In this document: in pieces, positions 1 through 7,102 of the stretch | How positions within the stretch are numbered: the first letter of the stretch is position 1 | Layout of the letters: every line of letters begins with the position of its first letter | Assembly: GCA_036376595.1 (NCBI GenBank) | Contig: DASVAA010000095.1 | Coordinates: 1-7,102, forward strand | Source of the DNA: SMAG-U1939 sp036376595 | GTDB taxonomy: Bacteria > Chloroflexota > Ktedonobacteria > Ktedonobacterales > JADMIN01 | Length of the DNA: 7,102 nucleotides | Direction of reading: 5' to 3' | Position numbers and translations under genes: made by a program | The notes under the pieces: generated by a model | Told to the model about the DNA's origin: nothing | The model's database searches: none | The model's input: only the letters and a program-made list of their open reading frames with translations

Positions 1-195
1 GGGGAAGGCATAGGGCGGCGGCTGGGGCGTAGGCACGCTGGGGCTGGGCGTCGCGGTGGGCGCGGTGGGTGTTGCCGTCGCGGCCGCTTTTGCGCCGGAT
101 GGGCCGCCCTTGCCGCCGCATGCGGTCAGCCCGACGAGCAACAGCAGCGCCGGAAGCATCCAGAATAGACGCGCGCGAGAAGTGCGGTGTGGCAT
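1..195 (-). CDS. Putative lipoprotein, N-terminal part (gene runs off the left edge)
   Basis: The reverse strand from the ATG at 195 is open for 65 codons to the window edge. The product starts MPHRTSRARLFWML, followed by a hydrophobic stretch (residues 10-25) and the lipobox L23-T24-A25-C26, then GG. This is a basic n-region, a short h-region and a signal peptidase II site, so the protein should be exported and lipid-anchored at Cys26. Residues 27-61 form a flexible Gly then Thr/Pro/Ala/Ser linker, typical of extracytoplasmic lipoproteins. The globular domain lies beyond the window, so function cannot be named. The start is supported by GAGAGGGAG at 202-210, six bases before the ATG. The gene is divergent from the flippase at 479 across 283 bp. 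No substrate-binding, thioredoxin or peptidase motif is reached here. The lipoprotein call is secure; the role is unknown. Confidence 0.8.
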   Translation of the reverse strand, partial: MPHRTSRARLFWMLPALLLLVGLTACGGKGGPSGAKAAATATPTAPTATPSPSVPTPQPPPYAFP

Positions 196-478
196 ACGAA
201 ACTCCCTCTCATCGAGACCCTGTGCCCCTGGTGATGACAACGGATGAGATCGGTTCTGTCATGCACGACGAAATCAGCGCGGCGTTATGGGAGCCAATTC
301 CTGTGAAGTTGCTCACACCTATGCAGGCGCCCCGCATGCCGCCCATTTGGGCGCCGTCGTGGCCCCTTGCGCGCCGAAACACGTACTAGGCAAATAGAGG
401 GATTGCGCAGGGAGGGTAAGCTAGGGCGAGGGATAGTGGCAGGATAGGGCCGCTGCGGAGTGGGACGGAGGAGGCCAG
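196..478. other. Divergent intergenic region between lipoprotein and flippase genes
   Basis: This stretch holds the ribosome binding sites of both flanking genes: GAGAGGGAG (minus strand, 202-210) and GGAGGAGG (plus strand, 467-474). I looked for sigma-70-like promoters on both strands and found no hexamer pair at acceptable spacing that I would defend. The most regular structure is a 7-bp inverted repeat, GGCGCCC at 326-332 and GGGCGCC at 349-355, with a 16-base loop; both arms are GC-only, so it may be chance. No convincing small gene was seen. Confidence 0.5.
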
Positions 479-2362
479 ATGCAAGCCCCAGGTCGGGACG
501 GCCGGCACACCGGGGCGCCGCCAGCGCACGATGTGCGCGCGAACGCGGACGGCACGATCACCGAGCCAGGACGCCAGCTCATCCGGCGCGCGCCCGGCGG
601 CTATCTATGGAATCAGGCCGGATCGCTGTGGCTGTTCATCTCGCTGCTGCTGTTCGAGGTGGTCATCCGCCGTTCGCTGCCGCAGAGCGAGACCAACGTC
701 TTCGACCTGATCTCGACTGAAGCCAATCTGGGGTTCTATATCGCCTCGCTAGGCCTGACCAGTGCGGGCACCGTCTACCTGCCGCGCGCGCTGGCCGAGC
801 ACGGACCGGCGCAGGCGATGGCGCTCGCCATCCGGCTGGTGCTGATGCGCGTGGCGATGGCGCTGCTGGTCGCCGCGGCGACGATCTGGGGCCTGCCGCC
901 GCTGGCCGCCGCGGTGAGCGCCGCCGGCTGGCCCGTGCTGGCTGGCATGACGCACAGCTTTGCGGTGGAGGCGCTGCTCCAGCACCGCGGCGCAATCGCC
1001 GCCTATGTCGTCGGCGTGGGCACCTCGACAATGCTCAGCTCGTTGCTGATTGCGCTGGTGCGCACGCGCGTGGTGTTCATCTTTGGCAGCCTGAGCCAGT
1101 TGTCGCAGCTCGTGCTGGCCTACGTCTTCATCCGCGTCACGGGCCAGGGTGTGGATGGCGCGCTGGTGGCGCAGGCGGTGCCGGCGGCGGCGACGGCGCT
1201 GATCTTTACTGTGGCGCTGTGGAACGTGCTGCGGGCGCGTCCCGACCGGCGCGGCGGCGTCTTCCTCGCGCCAGCGATGAAGCTGGGGGTTGCCTCGTGG
1301 CTGGCCGATCTCCCCAACTCGTCGCTGGTGCAGCCGGTGGCGCTCGGCCAGCTCTCGGCGGTGGCGCCGACCGAGTTGCTGTTCTTCAAGAGCACCTACC
1401 AGATGGGCGACGCTGGTGCGCGCTTCTTCACCGACGGCCTGGGCGGCATCAGCATGGCGATCATGTCGGCCTCGTACGCCGGGCGGCGCCTCGATTCGCT
1501 GGCGACCGGCTGGCGCACCGTCAATAAGCTGCAGGTGCTGCTCGCGGTGCCACTGGTCGTCTTCTGCATCCCGCACGCCGCAGCGATCATGACGCTGCTC
1601 TTCGGCACGCTCTACGCGCAGTCAGGTCCACTGCTGGCGGTGTTTCTGGTGGTCAATGGGCTGATTCAGCTCTTTGGCGGCTCGACCCACGAGTGGGCGC
1701 TCTACGTGCTGGGACGCCAGCAGTGGGTGGTGATCTCGCGCTGGGGGACGCTGGCGATTCTGGCGCTGACCGGCGCCGTGCTGGTGCCGCGCTACTTCGC
1801 GCTGGGCGCACTGCTGGCGGTGGGCATCGGCCGGCTGGTGGCGGAGGTCTTCTTGCTGGTACTGGCGCGTCACTGGATGCGCCGACCCTATCCGGTGGCC
1901 TTCATCGCGCGGCTGCTGCTCGCGCTGATCCCGGCGGCGGCCGTCACGCTGCTGTGGCAGCCGGAGGCGGCGATCGCCGGCGCCGTGGCGCAGCTCGCGT
2001 GGATTCCAGACGCGGTGCGCACGGTCGTGGCGCAGGGCACGGCGCTCACGGTCGAGGTGCTGATCTTCTTCGCGATCTTCCTGGCCTGCCTGGCGATTGT
2101 GCGCCCGCTGGATGCCGAGGACGCGATGCTGCTGGCGCAGGTGCCGCGCTGGCTGCGGCGGCTGCTGGCGCCATTCGTCGGCGCGAAGTCCGCCGCGAAG
2201 GCCCTCTACGTCTCGGTGCCTCCACCCGCTTCTGCCTCAGGACTCAGATTCGAGCGGCCAACGGGCGTGGCGCCCGGAGCGGCGCGGACAGCCGCGCGAA
2301 CGACTCGCCCGCTGCGGCGGTCGCGGTCGCGATCGCTGCTGCCGCCCCGCTTCCCACGCTAG
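479..2362 (+). CDS. Polysaccharide/oligosaccharide flippase-like membrane protein (MOP superfamily)
   Basis: The 627-residue product is strongly hydrophobic after about residue 45, with roughly 13-14 likely membrane spans by eye, including 47-63, 84-102, 117-138, 172-195, 197-219, 226-249, 351-375, 383-400, 422-437, 440-463, 473-493 and 520-541. The spacing of spans, the conserved-looking central segment (about 265-335) and the late FGTLYAQSGPLL-type segment (375-386) fit the Wzx/RfbX-like export family, whose members flip lipid-linked sugars or related glycolipids across the cytoplasmic membrane. Typical members have about 430-500 residues. Here a polar 40-residue N-terminus and a 57-residue Arg/Pro/Ala-rich C-terminal tail account for the excess. 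The start is fixed by GGAGGAGG at 467-474, four bases before the ATG. No glycosyltransferase lies beside it in this window, so the substrate is unknown. A multidrug (MATE) or lipid II flippase (MurJ) relative is possible but less likely. Confidence 0.68.
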   Translation: MQAPGRDGRHTGAPPAHDVRANADGTITEPGRQLIRRAPGGYLWNQAGSLWLFISLLLFEVVIRRSLPQSETNVFDLISTEANLGFYIASLGLTSAGTVYLPRALAEHGPAQAMALAIRLVLMRVAMALLVAAATIWGLPPLAAAVSAAGWPVLAGMTHSFAVEALLQHRGAIAAYVVGVGTSTMLSSLLIALVRTRVVFIFGSLSQLSQLVLAYVFIRVTGQGVDGALVAQAVPAAATALIFTVALWNVLRARPDRRGGVFLAPAMKLGVASWLADLPNSSLVQPVALGQLSAVAPTELLFFKSTYQMGDAGARFFTDGLGGISMAIMSASYAGRRLDSLATGWRTVNKLQVLLAVPLVVFCIPHAAAIMTLLFGTLYAQSGPLLAVFLVVNGLIQLFGGSTHEWALYVLGRQQWVVISRWGTLAILALTGAVLVPRYFALGALLAVGIGRLVAEVFLLVLARHWMRRPYPVAFIARLLLALIPAAAVTLLWQPEAAIAGAVAQLAWIPDAVRTVVAQGTALTVEVLIFFAIFLACLAIVRPLDAEDAMLLAQVPRWLRRLLAPFVGAKSAAKALYVSVPPPASASGLRFERPTGVAPGAARTAARTTRPLRRSRSRSLLPPRFPR

Positions 2363-2387
2363 AAGGACATGGCGCGAGGGCCACTGG

Positions 2388-4037
<1,650 letters not shown>

Positions 4038-4043
4038 GCTCGA

Positions 4044-4067
4044 ACCTCCTGGGGGACCTGACCCCCA
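4044..4067 (-). promoter_or_regulatory. Ribosome binding site abutted by a GC hairpin in the acyl-CoA ligase leader
   Basis: On the minus strand, TGGGGG (4062-4067) and CCCCCA (4050-4055) form a perfect 6-bp stem with a 6-base loop. The last stem base is also the first base of the Shine-Dalgarno AGGAGGT (4044-4050). A hairpin coaxial with or overlapping the ribosome binding site could modulate initiation; that role is inferred. The Shine-Dalgarno itself is well placed six bases before the ATG at 4037. Confidence 0.6.
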
Positions 4068-4070
4068 TGG

Positions 4071-4096
4071 CCCTCGTCCCAGCGCCGGGGTGAGGG
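4071..4096. repeat. Imperfect inverted repeat (10-bp arms, 6-base loop)
   Basis: CCCTCGTCCC (4071-4080) faces GGGGTGAGGG (4087-4096) across AGCGCC. As plus-strand RNA all ten pairs form, two of them as G-U wobbles. As minus-strand RNA, the sense of the ligase leader, the two central pairs become mismatches, leaving 5+3 pairs. It looks like the GC-rich intergenic hairpins that are often dispersed in high-GC genomes, but only one copy is in this window. Confidence 0.5.
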
Positions 4097-4112
4097 AGCG
4101 ACGGCGGGTGGA

Positions 4113-4135
4113 TGGGGCGTCCGCGTGACGCCCCA
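4113..4135. repeat. Perfect 9-bp inverted repeat (stem-loop)
   Basis: TGGGGCGTC (4113-4121) is the exact reverse complement of GACGCCCCA (4127-4135), leaving a 5-base loop CGCGT. It forms a strong hairpin on either strand. It has no following T-run, so it is not a standard intrinsic terminator. It lies in the predicted 5' leader of the acyl-CoA ligase, the farthest of three hairpins from the start codon. Confidence 0.6.
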
Positions 4136-4222
4136 GCGATGGAATAGAAGGGGGATGAACAGCGCGCGGGTGGGCGAGGGATACGCGGCCCACGAGGTGC
4201 GGCGCGACACTCGTTACCGCGC

Positions 4223-4252
4223 ATTATGCACCATCATGGAATGGCCGCACAA
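4223..4252 (-). promoter_or_regulatory. Candidate sigma-70-type promoter for the acyl-CoA ligase
   Basis: Reading the minus strand, TTGTGC (4247-4252; three of six matches to TTGACA) is followed after 18 bases by CATAAT (4223-4228; five of six matches to TATAAT). Transcription would start near 4216, giving a leader of about 180 bases that contains all three hairpins. The -10 is good and the -35 is weak, so this is a candidate only. Confidence 0.35.
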
Positions 4253-4300
4253 CCGATGTCTGGTGCACGTGTCGGCATGGGCGCAGTGAGGTAAGAGAGG

Positions 4301-4317
4301 TCTGCCCATCTGGCAGA
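4301..4317. repeat. Short perfect inverted repeat upstream of the acs leader
   Basis: TCTGCC (4301-4306) pairs with GGCAGA (4312-4317) across a 5-base loop CATCT. It has no T-run on either strand and is too short to be assigned as a terminator. It could be an operator half-site pair between the two divergent promoters, or chance. Confidence 0.3.
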
Positions 4318-4355
4318 GAAAGCGCCTCCGCCAGAACCAAAATCAAGGACTCAAG

Positions 4356-4499
4356 ATGAGGAAGGAGCAAAACGCGGCCACATCGCAATTACAACGACCG
4401 CGACGAAATTGGGATGACACACTGCACCCGCGGATCTCCTGGTTCGTGTGTGCCCTTCTAGACGGAAACGCTCCTAATATGCTACACTACTCACCATAA
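4356..4499 (+). CDS. Possible small ORF (47 codons), doubtful
   Basis: An ATG at 4356, preceded by AAGGA at 4345-4349 (six bases upstream), opens a 47-codon frame beginning MRKEQNAATSQLQRP and ending in TAA at 4497-4499. It has no membrane segment, signal peptide or recognised domain. It lies in the A/T-richer promoter DNA, its codons do not show the G/C-ending bias of the neighbouring genes, and it overlaps the best acs promoter candidate. Chance is the more likely explanation; it is listed so that it can be checked. Confidence 0.12.
   Translation: MRKEQNAATSQLQRPRRNWDDTLHPRISWFVCALLDGNAPNMLHYSP
4459..4488 (+). promoter_or_regulatory. acs: Candidate extended -10 promoter for acetyl-CoA synthetase
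   Basis: TAGACG (4459-4464; four of six matches to TTGACA) lies 18 bases before TACACT (4483-4488; four of six matches to TATAAT). The hexamer is preceded by TGC, an extended -10 element. An alternative -10, TAATAT (4475-4480), overlaps the spacer. Transcription would begin near 4495, leaving a leader of about 160 bases. Confidence 0.35.
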
Positions 4500-4510
4500 C
4501 GAGATTCCAC

Positions 4511-4536
4511 CAGCCTCCAGTCAGTTCCAGAGGCTG
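4511..4536 (+). promoter_or_regulatory. Hairpin in the acs leader
   Basis: CAGCCTC (4511-4517) is the exact reverse complement of GAGGCTG (4530-4536), separated by a 12-base loop. It would sit about 15 bases into the predicted acs transcript. There is no T-run after it, so simple intrinsic termination is unlikely; a stability or binding role is possible but unproven. Confidence 0.35.
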
Positions 4537-4641
4537 TACCAGAACGAACCAGTACCATAAGAAACAGGTCGAGCGGAGCAATGTGAACCGGGGATGGGTC
4601 GGCGCGGACAGACCATCTGCTGCCTGATGAGCCAGCTGGCC

Positions 4642-4647
4642 AGGAGG
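4642..4647 (+). promoter_or_regulatory. Ribosome binding site for the long acs start
   Basis: AGGAGG lies ten bases before the ATG at 4658. Just upstream an in-frame TGA at 4628-4630 closes the frame, so 4658 is the most distal ATG possible for this reading frame. The spacing is slightly long but workable. Confidence 0.6.
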
Positions 4648-4657
4648 GAGCAACCCC

Positions 4658-7102
4658 ATGCCCAAGAGCATCTTCTCCCGCCTGTTCAGGCGGTATGTCC
4701 CGGAGCCACCTGCGGCGACACCGACACCATCACCGACGGCTACGGCCGCGGATGCCGCCCCCGCCCCCGCTTCGATCCCGCAGAGCGAGCAGTCACAGCC
4801 ACCGCTGGCACCACAAGTCATCACGCCTCCTAGTCCCATTCCCACCCCGTCCGCTCCGCCAAACCCCCTGGAGGCCCCTGTCACCTTTGAGGCCACCGTA
4901 GAACCGTCAGCGCCGCCACCCAACGCGCGCGACGCAAGGAACCAGTCCGGAGGTGATGTCCCTATGACGAGAAAACAGAGCGAGAGCGACGACCAGGATC
5001 AGGCAACAGCTGTCTCCGAAGCGCAAATCGCCGTCCACTGGCGGGAGGAGGCCTACTATCAGCCCCCTGCGAAGTTTATCGGCCAGGCCAACGCCAGCGA
5101 TCCGAGCATCTTTGAGCGCTTCCGCGAAGAGCACTTCCCCGACTGCTTCAAGGAGTACGCGGACCTGCTGAGCTGGGACCACTACTGGCATACGACCCTC
5201 GATACCAGCACTCCGCCGTTCTGGAAGTGGTTCGTCGGCGGCCGGCTCAACGCCTGCTACAACTGCGTCGACCGCCACCTCGCCACCAGCCGCAACAAGG
5301 CGGCCCTCCTCTGGGTGCCCGAGCGGGAAACCGACGCGCCGCAGGCGATCACCTATCAGGATCTCTACACCAGGGTCAACGAGTTCGCGGCCTTGCTGCG
5401 CGACTTCGGCGGCGTCCAGGCTGGCGACCGCATCACCTTCCACCTGCCGATGGTCCCCGAGCTGCCGGTCTCCATGCTGGCCTGCGCGCGCCTCGGCGTC
5501 ATCCACTCCGAGGTCTTTGGCGGCTTCAGTGGGGTGGCGTGCGGCGGCCGCATCGCCGACTCAGGCAGTCACATCCTGGTGACCATGGACGGCTACTACC
5601 GCAACGGGTCCTTGATCGACCACAAGGCCAAAGCCGACGAAGCCGTGGCCGCCGCTCATGAGCAGGGCGTCGAGGTTGAGAAAGTCCTGGTCTGGCGGCG
5701 TCATCCCGGTCAATACGCCTCCGCGAATCCGATGGTCGAGGGGCGCGACTACTTCGTGGATGAGCTGCTGCAGCACTACCACCGGCACGTCGTCGCGCCG
5801 GTCTCCATGCCGGCCGAAGCCCCCCTGTTTCTGATGTACACCAGTGGCTCGACCGGTAAGCCCAAGGGATGCCAGCACAGCACCGGTGGCTACCTGGCCT
5901 ATGTCGCGGGCACGTCCAAGTACTACCAGGACATCCACCCCGAGGACACCTACTGGTGCTTCGCCGACATCGGCTGGATCACCGGACACTCCTACATCGT
6001 CTACGGCCCCTTGGCGTTGGGGACGACGAGCGTGATGTACGAAGGCGTGCCCCTCTATCCCGATCCGGGGCGTCCCTGGCGTATTGCCGAGCAGCTGGGC
6101 GTAACCATCTTCCACACCTCGCCGACGACGATTCGCATGCTGCGTAAGGCCGCACCCGACGAGCCGCAGCAGTACCACGACCAGTTCAAGCATATGACCA
6201 CCGTGGGCGAGCCGATTGAGCCGGAGGTCTGGCGTTGGTACTACCATACCGTCGGCAAAGACCAGGCGGTGATTGTGGATACCTGGTGGCAGACCGAGAA
6301 CGGGGGCTTCCTCTGCAGCACCCTGCCCGCGCTGCAAGCGATGAAGCCGGGCAGCTGCGGCCCGGGAGTGCTTGGCGTCTACCCGGTGATCTACGATGAA
6401 ACCGGCCAGGTGGTCGAGGCCGGTAGTGGACGGGCGGGCAATATTTGCATCCGCAACCCCTGGCCCGGCATCTTTCAGACCATCTGGGGCCAGCCGGAGC
6501 GCTTCGTGCAGACGTACTACGCCAAGTACAACCGCAACAAAGAGAGCACAGACTGGCATGACTGGCCCTACTTCGCAGGCGACGGCGCGGTGCTGGCCGC
6601 CGACGGCTACTTCCGCATCCTGGGCCGCGTGGATGATGTGATCAACGTGGCGGGGCACCGCCTCGGCACCAAAGAGATCGAATCGGCCTGCCTGACCGTG
6701 CCCGAGGTGGCCGAGGCGGCGGCGGTGCCTATGCTGGACGAGCTGCGCGGCCGGGTCGTCGAGGTCTACGTAGCCCTCAAGCCAGGGTTCACGCCCAGTG
6801 CGGAGATCGAGGCCAAGGTGGCCCGGGCGGTTGAGACCGAAATCGGGCCGATCGCCCGACCCAAGCATATCTGGACCGTGGCTGATATGCCCAAGACACG
6901 CTCTGGCAAGATCATGCGCCGCATCCTCGCCGCGAGCAGCAACTTCACCGATGTGGGGGACACGACCACGCTCGCCAACCCTGAGATCGTCGAGAGCATC
7001 CGCCATCACGTCCAGAGCGAGAAGCTCGCGCAGGGCGAGGTGCCCCGTCCCCTGTCGCCCGAAGAGATCGAAGAGATCAAGGCGTTTGGCAGCGTCGAGT
7101 GA
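4658..7102 (+). CDS. acs: Acetyl-CoA synthetase (AMP-forming), with Pro-rich N-terminal extension
   Basis: The enzyme converts acetate, ATP and CoA to acetyl-CoA, AMP and pyrophosphate (EC 6.2.1.1) in the cytoplasm. In 814-residue numbering the ACS motifs appear in order: an N-terminal ACS domain (about 130-190), FGGFS-type segment, phosphate loop TSGSTGKPKG (395-404), ADIGWITGHSY, VGEP (516-519), DTWWQTE (541-547), YFAGDG (638-643), hinge GRVDDVIN (656-663) and the conserved Lys751 in PKTRSGK, the residue controlled by acetylation in known ACS enzymes. Trp544 matches the tryptophan that restricts the pocket to acetate. The first 102 residues are unusual: MPKSIFSRLFRRYVP, then Pro/Ala/Thr/Ser-rich low complexity without a signal peptide. 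A second ATG at 4964 with a superb Shine-Dalgarno would give 712 residues, nearer the usual 650 or so. I give the longer frame; either or both starts may be used. The TGA ends at the window edge. Confidence 0.93.
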   Translation: MPKSIFSRLFRRYVPEPPAATPTPSPTATAADAAPAPASIPQSEQSQPPLAPQVITPPSPIPTPSAPPNPLEAPVTFEATVEPSAPPPNARDARNQSGGDVPMTRKQSESDDQDQATAVSEAQIAVHWREEAYYQPPAKFIGQANASDPSIFERFREEHFPDCFKEYADLLSWDHYWHTTLDTSTPPFWKWFVGGRLNACYNCVDRHLATSRNKAALLWVPERETDAPQAITYQDLYTRVNEFAALLRDFGGVQAGDRITFHLPMVPELPVSMLACARLGVIHSEVFGGFSGVACGGRIADSGSHILVTMDGYYRNGSLIDHKAKADEAVAAAHEQGVEVEKVLVWRRHPGQYASANPMVEGRDYFVDELLQHYHRHVVAPVSMPAEAPLFLMYTSGSTGKPKGCQHSTGGYLAYVAGTSKYYQDIHPEDTYWCFADIGWITGHSYIVYGPLALGTTSVMYEGVPLYPDPGRPWRIAEQLGVTIFHTSPTTIRMLRKAAPDEPQQYHDQFKHMTTVGEPIEPEVWRWYYHTVGKDQAVIVDTWWQTENGGFLCSTLPALQAMKPGSCGPGVLGVYPVIYDETGQVVEAGSGRAGNICIRNPWPGIFQTIWGQPERFVQTYYAKYNRNKESTDWHDWPYFAGDGAVLAADGYFRILGRVDDVINVAGHRLGTKEIESACLTVPEVAEAAAVPMLDELRGRVVEVYVALKPGFTPSAEIEAKVARAVETEIGPIARPKHIWTVADMPKTRSGKIMRRILAASSNFTDVGDTTTLANPEIVESIRHHVQSEKLAQGEVPRPLSPEEIEEIKAFGSVE
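4949..4957 (+). promoter_or_regulatory. Internal ribosome binding site for a second acs start at 4964
   Basis: GGAGGTGAT is a nine-base exact complement to the usual 16S rRNA 3' end and lies six bases before the in-frame ATG at 4964. It is a better match than the site before 4658. It would initiate the 712-residue form, beginning MTRKQSESDDQDQ, which contains every recognisable ACS motif. Confidence 0.65.

Larger units (their letters stand above)
4038..4657. other. Divergent regulatory region between fatty acyl-CoA ligase and acetyl-CoA synthetase
   Basis: This 620-bp gap separates two divergently transcribed acyl-CoA-forming ligases. Its left part (about 4038-4200) is very GC-rich and carries three hairpins in the ligase leader. 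The right part (about 4320-4600) is visibly richer in A and T than the flanking genes, as expected for promoter DNA. Candidate promoters point each way, and a 7-bp inverted repeat, TGCACCA (4227-4233) and TGGTGCA (4261-4267), brackets the -35 side of the leftward one. No convincing protein-coding gene, tRNA or known riboswitch was recognised. Confidence 0.7.

Noticed and set aside
326..355. GGCGCCC / GGGCGCC repeat as an operator or terminator
   Set aside because: Each arm contains the palindrome GGCGCC and is GC-only, so a chance match in GC-rich DNA is likely; no T-run and no nearby promoter that I could support.
749..1576. 275-codon open frame on the minus strand, opposite the flippase
   Set aside because: His/Arg/Gln-rich low-complexity product, antisense to a membrane protein whose start and membrane spans are well supported.
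4038..4193. Upstream extension of the acyl-CoA ligase to an ATG at 4193
   Set aside because: The added 52 residues are low-complexity, overlie the hairpin cluster and do not resemble the family N-terminus, whereas the ATG at 4037 has an AGGAGGT at ideal distance.
4038..4657. CRISPR array, tRNA, riboswitch or mobile-element ends in the divergent region
   Set aside because: No regularly spaced direct repeats, no cloverleaf, no known riboswitch core and no terminal inverted repeats with target duplication were seen.
5561..7009. 482-codon open frame on the minus strand, opposite acs
   Set aside because: Antisense shadow of the conserved ACS coding sequence; no recognisable domain.

Overview
The window is GC-rich bacterial DNA (roughly two-thirds G+C by eye) with strong Shine-Dalgarno-led genes. 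The Thr/Pro/Ala-rich linker after the lipobox of the first gene, and a fatty acyl-CoA ligase that closely resembles my recollection of the Thermus thermophilus long-chain enzyme, suggest a Chloroflexota-like or Deinococcus/Thermus-like lineage. No marker gene is present, so this placement is an inference.

Layout. (1) Positions 1-195, minus strand: the first 65 codons of a lipoprotein whose remainder lies beyond the left edge. (2) Positions 196-478: divergent intergenic region. (3) Positions 479-2362, plus strand: a polytopic membrane protein of the polysaccharide/oligosaccharide flippase type (MOP superfamily) with an Arg/Pro-rich tail. (4) Positions 2388-4037, minus strand: a complete medium/long-chain fatty acyl-CoA ligase, converging on the flippase gene with 25 bp between the stops. 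(5) Positions 4038-4657: a 620-bp divergent regulatory region, with three tandem hairpins next to the fatty acyl-CoA ligase start, candidate promoters in both directions and a hairpin in the acs leader. (6) Positions 4658-7102, plus strand: acetyl-CoA synthetase with its stop codon on the last base of the window.

How the genes relate. The two ligases (fatty acyl-CoA and acetyl-CoA) belong to different subfamilies of the ANL adenylating superfamily and are transcribed away from a shared control region, a plausible arrangement for jointly controlled carbon scavenging. The lipoprotein and flippase are an unrelated, envelope-directed divergent pair.

The most notable feature is the acetyl-CoA synthetase 5' end. 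An ATG at 4658 with a good ribosome binding site begins a 102-residue Pro-rich extension. A second in-frame ATG at 4964 has a nine-base, essentially perfect Shine-Dalgarno sequence and begins a conventional-looking enzyme. I see no mobile element, CRISPR array, tRNA, rRNA or defence system, and nothing that amounts to a new multi-gene system.
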